62,411 nt of DNA from the NCBI GenBank assembly GCA_934488615.1, contig CAKSSJ010000011.1, positions 1 through 62,411 on the forward strand, in the 5' to 3' direction. The notes under the pieces are model-generated. The model was not told where the DNA came from. It ran no database searches and worked only from the letters and a program-made list of their open reading frames with translations. Of the stretch, positions 8,210-14,651 are shown piece after piece (the stretch's first letter is position 1; every line of letters starts with the position of its first letter). Position numbers and translations under genes: made by a program. Source of the stretch: an uncultured Eubacteriales bacterium (GTDB lineage: Bacteria > Bacillota > Clostridia > Oscillospirales > Acutalibacteraceae).

Positions 8210-9220
8210 TCAATATCCTTCCGGATTATTTTTCTGCCATCTCCATGAATCCTCGCACATCTTTTCAAGTCCTCTCTCGGCAACCCAGCCAAGCTCAGCC
8301 TTAGCCTTTGACGGATCGGAATAGACCGTTGCAAGATCGCCTGCGCGGCGCGGAACGATTTCATATTTGATCTCTTTTCCGCTCGCCTTTTCGAATGCCT
8401 TTACAACATCAAGCACGCTGTAGCCTACACCCGTGCCGAGGTTGTAGATGCAAACACCCTTTGAAGAAGCAATCTTTTCAACCGCCTTGATATGGCCGAG
8501 CGCAAGATCAACAACGTGAATATAGTCGCGGACACCCGTTCCGTCATGAGTATCGTAATCATCGCCGAAAACGTTGAGATGATCCAGCTTGCCGACCGCA
8601 ACCTGAGTGATATAGGGCATAAGGTTGTTCGGAATTCCGTTCGGGTTCTCGCCGATACGTCCGCTCTCGTGTGCGCCGATGGGATTGAAGTAACGGAGAA
8701 GCGCAACGCTCCAGTCGTTATCGGAGGTGTAGAGATCCTGAAGTATAAGCTCGATCATATACTTTGTTGTGCCGTATGGATTGGTCGTGCCGCCGATCTT
8801 CATTGTCTCGTTGAGCGGCGACGGATTGTTCATTCCGTAAACGGTAGCCGATGAGCTGAAAACGATTCTCTTACAGCCTGCGTCACGCATAGCCTCGCAG
8901 AGAGTTACCGTTCCGCCGACATTGTTTTCATAATACTCAAGCGGCTTTCTGACGCTCTCGCCGACAGCCTTAAGTCCTGCGAAGTGAATTACAGCGTCGA
9001 TCTTGTTCTCGGCAAAAACCTTGTCAAGACCCTTTCGGTCTCTGATATCGCACTCGCAGAAGGTGAAATTCTTTCCTGTAAGCTCTTTAATTCTTTTGAG
9101 TACCTCGGGAGAGCTGTTGTAAAAGTTATCGAGAATAACTACCTCATAGCCTGCGTTGAGCAATTCAACACATGTATGAGATCCAATATAACCCGCTCCA
9201 CCTGTTACCAAAATTTTCAT
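8210..9220 (-). CDS. galE: UDP-glucose 4-epimerase
   Basis: This 336-residue short-chain dehydrogenase/reductase-type epimerase interconverts UDP-glucose and UDP-galactose with tightly bound NAD, for galactose use and envelope sugar supply. It starts MKILVTGGAGYIGSH, giving the GxxGxxG NAD-binding loop at residues 7-13. The catalytic region has SSSATVYG and the YGTTKYMIE Tyr-x3-Lys motif, and a later TGVRDYIHVVDLA is a GalE hallmark. A longer frame exists but has no ribosome site; GAGGGTGATCTT precedes the ATG at 9220. The promoter at 9261-9289 overlaps that of the divergent rsmA gene. Confidence 0.96.
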   Translation of the reverse strand: MKILVTGGAGYIGSHTCVELLNAGYEVVILDNFYNSSPEVLKRIKELTGKNFTFCECDIRDRKGLDKVFAENKIDAVIHFAGLKAVGESVRKPLEYYENNVGGTVTLCEAMRDAGCKRIVFSSSATVYGMNNPSPLNETMKIGGTTNPYGTTKYMIELILQDLYTSDNDWSVALLRYFNPIGAHESGRIGENPNGIPNNLMPYITQVAVGKLDHLNVFGDDYDTHDGTGVRDYIHVVDLALGHIKAVEKIASSKGVCIYNLGTGVGYSVLDVVKAFEKASGKEIKYEIVPRRAGDLATVYSDPSKAKAELGWVAERGLEKMCEDSWRWQKNNPEGY

Positions 9221-9233
9221 AAGATCACCCTCA

Positions 9234-9262
9234 TTGACAAAATTTATCATATACTGTAATAT
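9234..9262 (+). promoter_or_regulatory. Promoter of rsmA
   Basis: TTGACA, 17 bases, TAATAT, with the -10 box overlapping the -10 box of the divergent galE promoter. Confidence 0.75.
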
Positions 9263-9289
9263 TATATATGGTTTCAGTTCAAAATGCAA
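9261..9289 (-). promoter_or_regulatory. Promoter of galE-hflX
   Basis: Minus strand TTGCAT, 17 bases, TATAAT. The two divergent -10 elements share two bases, so polymerase binding to one should exclude the other. Confidence 0.65.
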
Positions 9290-9307
9290 TATTTTAAAGA
9301 GGTATTT

Positions 9308-10168
9308 ATGAATAATTTATCAGATATAAGCGTAATAAAATCCGTCCTGAGCCGTCACGGATTCACCTTCTCCAAGGCGCTCGGTCAGAATTTCATAATC
9401 AATCCGGGAGTTTGCCCGAGAATTGCCGAGGAGGGCGGAGCGAGAGAGGGCGTCGGTGTGCTCGAGGTCGGCGCAGGAATCGGCGTACTGACCGCTGAGC
9501 TTGCAAAGCGTGCGAACAAGGTCGTTTGCGTTGAGCTTGACACGAGGCTCTTACCCGTGCTTGACGAAACGCTCGGCGAATTTGACAATGTGAAAATAAT
9601 CAACGGCGATATTCTCAAGGTTGACCTGCATAAAATTCTTGAAGAGGAATTCGGCGATATGCCCGTCGTTGTGTGCGCCAACCTGCCATATTATATTACT
9701 TCCCCCGTCATAATGCGTTTACTCGAAAGCAGGCTGAAAATCGAATCCGTTACCGTAATGGTTCAAAAGGAAGCCGCTGTCAGACTTTGCGCCGATGTCG
9801 GTTCAAGGGATTCGGGCGCGGTTACGGTTGCGGTAAATTATTACGCAGAGGCGCGGAAGCTTTTCGACGTTTCGAGAGGTTCGTTCATGCCCTCGCCGAA
9901 TGTTGACAGCGCAGTTATCAGGCTTGATATTCTGAAAAATCCGCCGATTGAGGTCAGCGACGAGAAGTTTTTCTTTTCTATGGTAAAGGCGGCATTCAGC
10001 CAGCGCAGAAAGACCGCATCAAACGGCATAAGCGCAGGCACGGGAATTCCGAAGCCGACGGTTATCGAAGCGATTGAAGCTGCGGGACTTTCCCCCACCG
10101 TCAGAGCCGAAGCGCTGACTATGGAACAGCTCGGCGAGCTTTGCGAGGCGCTCAAAACGAGAGCATGA
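9308..10168 (+). CDS. rsmA: 16S rRNA adenine(1518/1519) dimethyltransferase
   Basis: This 286-residue KsgA/RsmA enzyme dimethylates two adenines in the terminal helix of 16S rRNA during 30S maturation. Near the N-terminus it has FSKALGQNFIINPG. The SAM-binding motif is EVGAGIGVLT, the acidic motif is VCVELD, and the catalytic N6-methyltransferase motif is NLPYYITSP. I chose the ATG at 9308 over the earlier ATG because AAAGAGGT lies just ahead of it. The gene diverges from galE and is followed by repeat DNA with no clear terminator. Confidence 0.96.
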   Translation: MNNLSDISVIKSVLSRHGFTFSKALGQNFIINPGVCPRIAEEGGAREGVGVLEVGAGIGVLTAELAKRANKVVCVELDTRLLPVLDETLGEFDNVKIINGDILKVDLHKILEEEFGDMPVVVCANLPYYITSPVIMRLLESRLKIESVTVMVQKEAAVRLCADVGSRDSGAVTVAVNYYAEARKLFDVSRGSFMPSPNVDSAVIRLDILKNPPIEVSDEKFFFSMVKAAFSQRRKTASNGISAGTGIPKPTVIEAIEAAGLSPTVRAEALTMEQLGELCEALKTRA

Positions 10169-10216
10169 GCTGCTTTTCTGAATGTTTATGAAAATGTCAG
10201 CAGACACTAAATAAGC

Positions 10217-10382
10217 CTCCCCTGATTGTTAGGGGTGGCAAGAAAAGTCTGCACAAACCTCTCGGCGCCCCTGTAGGGTAGCGCAGTGTCGCGCGGTAGT
10301 GAATGACAGTCCGGTGGACTGTCAGAGCCGCGACGTGACCGAGCCGCAGCGAGACGCTGTCGGCGAAGCTGACTGAGGGAGT
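10217..10382 (+). repeat. Dispersed structured repeat, copy 2
   Basis: The core unit spans 10264-10382 and carries GACAGTCC-GGT-GGACTGTC at 10305-10323. The preceding block, with CTGCACAAACCTCTCGGCGCC, is shared with the copy at 43746. Two small internal differences lie near 10283-10293. Confidence 0.85.
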
Positions 10383-10435
10383 TGTCGAGCTCTGTGAAGC
10401 GCTGATAACCAAGAACTTAATATATTCTAAGATCA

Positions 10436-10490
10436 AATCCCCACCACCGCAAGCGGTCCCCCTCCCCTTGCTTCAAGGGGAGGCTGAAAT
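10436..10490. repeat. Short intergenic repeat block
   Basis: The segment with CCACCGCAAGCGG, CCTCCCCTT...AAGGGGAGG and TAAAGTCCGTAGAA recurs in part at 22886-22950 and, inverted, at 43630-43670. No gene is visible in 10169-10591. Confidence 0.6.
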
Positions 10491-10554
10491 GATAAAGTCC
10501 GTAGAAACTCACTTTGCTCCTCGGTAGTGAAGCACAGTGCCAACAATAAAAATC

Positions 10555-10593
10555 AAAAAGATAACCACCCATCAATCGGGTGGTTATCTTTTT
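10555..10593 (-). terminator. Intrinsic terminator after the metallo-beta-lactamase-fold gene
   Basis: A 16-bp perfect stem (AAAAAGATAACCACCC and its complement, 6-base loop) touches the stop codon. On the minus strand it ends in a T-run. Confidence 0.85.
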
Positions 10594-11911
10594 ATCTCAA
10601 TGAAAAGCCCTCGCGCTGAACGGGTAAAACCTCTTTTTCAAGGTTGCCGCCGTTGCTCAGATAAATCTCGTAAAGCTCCTGCTGACGTTCGTCGGAATAG
10701 GTATAGCCCCACTGATTTTTTATCTTTGCAAAATCCTCAAACGTCTCGTCGGGCAGGGTCGTGATTTTGTCAATATCAAGCGGGAGCAGAATACAAACCG
10801 TGCCGTCCGAGGTTATGTAATGCTTCTCGGCAAGCTCGATGAGCCGCCTGTTCGCCTCCTGCTTGGAATATTCCTCGTCAAACATAATTCTCGTTATCGG
10901 GAACACGGCAACCTTTGCGCCGATAAGCTCATACGCATGTGTCGAAAGCCCCGAATGTCCGTGATGTGCGACCTGAACAACGTCGCATTTCAGCTCACTA
11001 TTGTAGCGCGCTTCAAGCACCCTGCTCGCAAGAGCGGAGCAGTCGCCGGGGATAAACACCTTCGTTCCGCCGAAGCTCATCATCAAAGCGCACGAGGAAT
11101 CGTTATAATCGGGCATCTTCTCGGGAAAAATATCCTCATGGGTGCAAAGCACATTGAAGCTGAGATTTCTCACCGTGAAGCGCATACCCGAATGAAGCTT
11201 GTACTGCGGAACCGAGAGCGCGTCAAGCTGTCTGAAAAGCTTCTGTGAGAGGAGGACCTCCTCAATATCCCATTCATTATCAACGTCATATTTCGGGTCG
11301 ATGAGATTCGAATAGAAGCCCTCGATAATAACATCGTCACAGTTATAGCGAAGAAAATCCATCATTTTAGAGATATGATCGGAATGAGCATGAGAGATAA
11401 ACCAACCGTTGATAACGATTTTTCTGTCCCTCGGCGTTCTGTCACGCATGAATTTATGAATTCTGTCATTGTCGTTGAACTGGAAATAGTGACCGCTGTC
11501 CACAACGAAAAAGCTGTAGTCGGGACACTGTATGAGCAGGCACATTCCGCAGTCGATATATGTGTGGTCATTCTCAAAGCCGTAAAACACGGTTTCGCAG
11601 TCGCCGTCGCACACAGGCTCGCCGTCGTCGGGAACAGGATTTTCCCCAGCCGTCACTCTGAGCGAGCTGTCGCAGGGTGTATAATATGCCGTGATGTGCA
11701 AGCCATCATTTTCGAGCATTACAAAACGGTTCCCGTCTATTTCATTCTTTCTTATTGTTACAAAGCCGTTTTCGCCGAGCTTTCCGAGCCAAGCGTTGAC
11801 CTCGTCAATATCCGTCGAACGATAAATCGCCATTTCGCAGTTTTCACGGCAATCGTAAATCGGCTCGTCCGCACAAGGTCTGAATGTGAGATTACTTTCA
11901 AAAAAATTCAT
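10592..11911 (-). CDS. Metallo-beta-lactamase-fold hydrolase (ComEC-type catalytic domain, soluble)
   Basis: This 439-residue protein has no signal peptide or membrane helix. Its C-terminal two thirds carry the metal site of the metallo-beta-lactamase fold: SHAHSDH (HxHxDH), a later aspartate in VFIPGDCSALA, and the HHG motif in VQVAHHGHSGLS, which is typical of the ComEC/Rec2-type hydrolase branch. The first 110 residues match no family I recognise. The start ATG overlaps the stop codon of the upstream cohesin-like gene (TAATG), so the pair is translationally coupled. The substrate is unknown; a phosphodiester is likely from the branch. A terminator follows at once. Confidence 0.85.
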   Translation of the reverse strand: MNFFESNLTFRPCADEPIYDCRENCEMAIYRSTDIDEVNAWLGKLGENGFVTIRKNEIDGNRFVMLENDGLHITAYYTPCDSSLRVTAGENPVPDDGEPVCDGDCETVFYGFENDHTYIDCGMCLLIQCPDYSFFVVDSGHYFQFNDNDRIHKFMRDRTPRDRKIVINGWFISHAHSDHISKMMDFLRYNCDDVIIEGFYSNLIDPKYDVDNEWDIEEVLLSQKLFRQLDALSVPQYKLHSGMRFTVRNLSFNVLCTHEDIFPEKMPDYNDSSCALMMSFGGTKVFIPGDCSALASRVLEARYNSELKCDVVQVAHHGHSGLSTHAYELIGAKVAVFPITRIMFDEEYSKQEANRRLIELAEKHYITSDGTVCILLPLDIDKITTLPDETFEDFAKIKNQWGYTYSDERQQELYEIYLSNGGNLEKEVLPVQREGFSLR

Positions 11912-12720
11912 TATTCAGCGTCCTCTTTTTTATACTTCTTTGCGATAACTACCACACCGACAACGATAATTGCAAGCACGATGACCGCCGCCGCGCCGAC
12001 AACGATAATCTTCTTTTTATCGGTTTTCTTTGTGTCGGTATTTTCACTGTTCTTGTCCGAAACAATTTCGGCAACCGTGGTTGACTCTGCGTTCAGCTCG
12101 GAGCTGTCGGCAGTGGTGGTAACTGCCGAGGTTGTGGTAGTTCTGACCGAAGCGTTTGTTTTTTCAACCGCCGTGCCTGCCTGACCTGCCGCGGCAGAGG
12201 TTTTTATCTCCGACGAGCCGCCGATCTGGATAGCCTTTGCTTCTATCGCAACAACGCTGTTGACCGATGTTCCGCTGATTCCGCAGTTTGTGACCTTGAG
12301 CTTTACGTCATCTGAGGTCAGCTTATCCGCCGACGATTTCTTGAGTGTGAGAACGATAAGATCCTTGCCGTTGACCGCCTTGAAGCCCGTCAGGGAAGCA
12401 AAGGTGAACATCATCGGGTTTGAATCCTTGTTAAAGCTGTTGATAACCATGCTTTTCTCGGTATCCTCGGCATAAATCTTGAAGTTCCTCAGACCCGCGC
12501 CGTTTGCGCTTTTCTCAACAGTGACCCGGCTTGAAAGAGTAACCTCAAAATCAAGGCAGTTGAACGCCGTGCCGCCCTCATAGTCAATCGAAACGACCGC
12601 TCTTGTATTGTCCTCCGATACAACATTGACCGCAAAGGCTGCGCTCTGCGCCGCAAAAGCAGGCAGGCACAGGCAAAATGACATCACTGCGGCTATTATA
12701 ACCGAAATAATTTTCTTCAT
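11911..12720 (-). CDS. Membrane-anchored protein with a cohesin-like domain
   Basis: This 269-residue protein has a signal peptide (residues 1-22, ending AFAA). A beta-rich domain of about 130 residues resembles a type I-like cohesin: a VNVVSEDNTRAVVSIDYEG start, FEVTLSSRVTVEKS, and LIVLTLKKSSADKLTSDDV. A Thr/Ser/Ala-rich linker, one transmembrane helix (IIVVGAAAVIVLAIIVVGVV) and a short basic tail KKYKKEDAE follow. It therefore displays one cohesin-like module on the cell surface. The same domain order occurs in the protein at 18682-19653, and three dockerin proteins lie about 7-10 kb away. The ATG at 12720 follows GGAGGTCATTTT. The cohesin call is from pattern, not alignment. Confidence 0.7.
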   Translation of the reverse strand: MKKIISVIIAAVMSFCLCLPAFAAQSAAFAVNVVSEDNTRAVVSIDYEGGTAFNCLDFEVTLSSRVTVEKSANGAGLRNFKIYAEDTEKSMVINSFNKDSNPMMFTFASLTGFKAVNGKDLIVLTLKKSSADKLTSDDVKLKVTNCGISGTSVNSVVAIEAKAIQIGGSSEIKTSAAAGQAGTAVEKTNASVRTTTTSAVTTTADSSELNAESTTVAEIVSDKNSENTDTKKTDKKKIIVVGAAAVIVLAIIVVGVVVIAKKYKKEDAE

Positions 12721-12735
12721 AAAATGACCTCCGTT

Positions 12736-12781
12736 CGATAAGCCTACCACTCAAATATGTTAAATATGTGGCATAGGCTTT
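12736..12781 (-). promoter_or_regulatory. Inverted repeat in the leader of the cohesin-like gene
   Basis: AAGCCTA-CCAC and GTGG-CA-TAGGCTT face each other across an AT-rich loop between the promoter and the ribosome site. It could be a leader hairpin or a binding site. Confidence 0.35.
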
Positions 12782-12789
12782 GCATAGCA

Positions 12790-12818
12790 AGTATAGCACA
12801 AAACAATGCTTTTTTCAA
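12790..12818 (-). promoter_or_regulatory. Promoter of the cohesin-like / MBL-fold operon
   Basis: Minus strand TTGAAA, 17 bases, TATACT, about 70 bases before the start codon. Confidence 0.7.
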
Positions 12819-12866
12819 CCGTTGTATCTTTAGTTACTTTGCATAAGTAAAGATTGGTTTTTTTGT

Positions 12867-12894
12867 TTGTTTTGCAATATTGACTGATTATAAT
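12867..12894 (+). promoter_or_regulatory. Probable promoter of the ECF-like / radical SAM pair
   Basis: TTGTTT, 16 bases, TATAAT. The -35 box is weak. A TTGACT/TATCAT pair slightly downstream would start transcription inside the ribosome site, so I prefer this one. Confidence 0.45.
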
Positions 12895-12925
12895 ATTTCG
12901 CATATCATAATTGGAGGGAAATGTT

Positions 12926-13480
12926 ATGAAAAAAGAGAGTAAATTTAAGCTTAACCAGGTCGTTCTGGCGGCGCTTTTTGCGGCACTGACAACCGTACTG
13001 ACCTATTATGTCAAGATTCCGAGCGTAAACGGATACATGCACATCGGCGATTCGATGATCTACCTTTGCGCAAGCATTCTCCCGACACCGCTTGCCGCAC
13101 TTTCGGCAGGTATCGGCGCGGCTCTTTCGGACGCAGTCGGCGGATATACAATGTACATCATTCCGACCTTTATCATTAAGGCGCTTCTTGTGCTTTGCTT
13201 CACCTACACGGCAAAAACGCTCCTTTGCAAGAGAAACATAATCGCAGTTTTCGTCGCCGCCGCAATCACGATGGTCGGCTATTACATTGCAGAGGTCATT
13301 ATTCTTGCGCTTTCGGCTCCGGACTTCACCGAATATCTTTTCAGCTTTCAGTCATGGGTCGGCGCGCTTAACACTCTCCCCGGCAACGCTATTCAGGCAG
13401 GCTCAAGCGGAATACTTTACCTTGTGCTTTCCGCCGCGCTTGACAAGGCAAAAATCAAAGACAGAATAAGGAAGAATTAA
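12926..13480 (+). CDS. ECF-transporter S-component-like membrane protein (TIGR04002-like)
   Basis: This 184-residue protein has about five to six hydrophobic helices. Its pattern, LNQVVLAALFAALTTVLTYY, then GYMHIGDSMIYLCASIL, and a Gly/Ala-rich GAALSDAVGGY, is that of substrate-capturing S components of energy-coupling-factor vitamin transporters. The pairing with a short radical SAM gene resembles the TIGR04002/TIGR04100 pair that I recall from Clostridia; this is from memory. The ATG at 12926 follows GGAGGG by seven bases; an in-frame TTG at 12911 would lie before the ribosome site. No ECF ATPase or T component is nearby, so it would share a housekeeping module. Substrate unknown. Confidence 0.7.
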   Translation: MKKESKFKLNQVVLAALFAALTTVLTYYVKIPSVNGYMHIGDSMIYLCASILPTPLAALSAGIGAALSDAVGGYTMYIIPTFIIKALLVLCFTYTAKTLLCKRNIIAVFVAAAITMVGYYIAEVIILALSAPDFTEYLFSFQSWVGALNTLPGNAIQAGSSGILYLVLSAALDKAKIKDRIRKN

Positions 13481-13483
13481 ATC

Positions 13484-14086
13484 ATGGCTGACATTGTTTA
13501 CACCTACGGCAACAGCGTTTATATGAATATAACCAATAAATGTCCCTGCTCCTGCGTTTTCTGCATAAGGAGCAACGGCGACGGGCTCGGCTCAGCCGAA
13601 TCGCTTTGGTTAAAGAAGGACCCGACACTTGAAGAGATCGAGGACGAGATCAACAAGTTTGATTTCTCGCCGTATTCAGAGGTAGTTTTCTGCGGCTACG
13701 GCGAACCGACGCAGGCGCTCGATAATCTCATTGCAAGCGCAAAGTATCTCAAGGAAAAGTACGGACTTAAAATTCGTCTCAACTCAAACGGACTCAGCGA
13801 CCTTATCAACGGTAAGGAGACAGCAAAGCTGCTTGAGGGCGTTGTAGACTCAATTTCAATCAGTCTTAACGCTCCGAATGCAAAGCGTTATCAGGAGGTC
13901 AGCCGTTCACGCTTCGGCGAGGACGCTTTCCCTGCCCTGCTGAAATTCGCCGAGGATTGTAAAAAGTATATCCCAAAGATAAAGTTCACGGTTGTTGACG
14001 TCATCAGCAAGGAAGAAATCGCCGAATGTCAGAAGATAGCAGACGACATGGGCATTCCCCTGCGAGTCAGAGAGTGGATAAAATAA
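13484..14086 (+). CDS. Short radical SAM enzyme (TIGR04100-like)
   Basis: This 200-residue radical SAM protein has the CxxxCxxC iron-sulfur motif at C20, C24 and C27 (NKCPCSCVFC). An extra Cys sits at position 22. Next come the SAM-contacting CGYGEPT motif (GEP type) and RLNSNG. At 200 residues it is much shorter than typical radical SAM enzymes and has no auxiliary cluster domain, resembling QueE-like or TatD-linked short members. It starts 3 bases after the membrane-protein gene, so the two are co-expressed, and a terminator follows. The product might modify whatever the membrane protein imports. The reaction is unknown. Confidence 0.85.
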   Translation: MADIVYTYGNSVYMNITNKCPCSCVFCIRSNGDGLGSAESLWLKKDPTLEEIEDEINKFDFSPYSEVVFCGYGEPTQALDNLIASAKYLKEKYGLKIRLNSNGLSDLINGKETAKLLEGVVDSISISLNAPNAKRYQEVSRSRFGEDAFPALLKFAEDCKKYIPKIKFTVVDVISKEEIAECQKIADDMGIPLRVREWIK

Positions 14087-14101
14087 GTTGATATATAATT
14101 T

Positions 14102-14134
14102 AACAGGTGACCGAAAAGGTCGCCTGTTTTTATT
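14102..14134 (+). terminator. Intrinsic terminator of the ECF-like / radical SAM pair
   Basis: AACAGGTGACC and GGTCGCCTGTT stem, 5-base loop, then T-rich tail. Confidence 0.85.
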
Positions 14135-14149
14135 TTACTGCCTTTTCCT

Positions 14150-14320
14150 CGCCGCCCTGTCTCGCTGTGCTCGACAACTCCCTCAGTCACGACACAAGGT
14201 CGTGCCAGCTCCCCCAAGGAGGAGCCCACGCTTAAAATGGATTTCGGCAAGCTTTAAAGAAAACCCCTCAGTCGGCTACGCCGCCAGCTCCCCTACATGG
14301 GCGCCGAGAATAGGTTTCTG
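14150..14320. repeat. Mosaic intergenic repeat block
   Basis: This block shares CAGCTCCCCCAAGGAGGAG, AACCCCTCAGTCGGCT and CGACACAAGGTCG with the block at 6490-6670. It holds no convincing gene and ends near GGGCGCCGAGAATAGG. Confidence 0.65.
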
Positions 14321-14376
14321 CTGACTTTAAGATAAAGTAATACAATTTTAAACTTTATACCGTTATAAACAAGACT

Positions 14377-14418
14377 AAAGCCGCAAGTCACGGGGGATCC
14401 GTGGCTTACGGCTTTTTT
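14377..14418. terminator. Hairpin downstream of the feo operon
   Basis: A 17-bp stem with two mismatches: AAAGCCGCAAGTCACGG, 5-base loop, CCGTGGCTTACGGCTTT. The T-run is on the plus strand, so it may stop plus-strand readthrough or act in both directions. Confidence 0.6.
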
Positions 14419-14450
14419 GCTTTTGGTCTGCGCTTTGAGCGTCAGTCCTA

Positions 14451-14621
14451 TTACGGTTTGTGGCAGGAACCTTTCATTGCACAGTTCGCACAATTACAAC
14501 CGCAGGAGGATTTGCCTTTTTTCTTATCTCTCACCAAGCCCACAATAATCAAGGTGACGATAAGCGCAAGCACAAGGCATATAATAATGGTTGCGAGGTT
14601 TTGTGAAATCCATGAAATCAT
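14451..14621 (-). CDS. FeoB-associated Cys-rich membrane protein
   Basis: This 56-residue protein has one transmembrane helix (LATIIICLVLALIVTLIIVG) followed by a basic stretch RDKKKGKSS and a Cys-rich tail CGCNCANCAMKGSCHKP. It has the layout of the small FeoB-associated Cys-rich membrane proteins often found beside feoB. Its Cys cluster may handle ferrous iron at the inner face of the FeoB channel; this is not established. The ATG at 14621 has AAAGGAAC upstream. It is the last gene of the feo operon, 30 bases after feoB. A similar protein sits at the end of the second feo locus at 48841. Confidence 0.88.
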   Translation of the reverse strand: MISWISQNLATIIICLVLALIVTLIIVGLVRDKKKGKSSCGCNCANCAMKGSCHKP

Positions 14622-14651
14622 AATATCAGTTCCTTTCACATTAAATTAGCT

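Noticed and set aside
10197..10436. Short frames encoding a SVSLRLGHVAALTVHRTVIHYR-type peptide, also at 22977-23207
   Set aside because: They are translations of the dispersed 120-bp repeat. Such peptides recur wherever the repeat lies and have no ribosome site.
12911..12925. Earlier TTG start for the ECF-like protein
   Set aside because: It overlaps the GGAGGG ribosome site, which serves the ATG at 12926.
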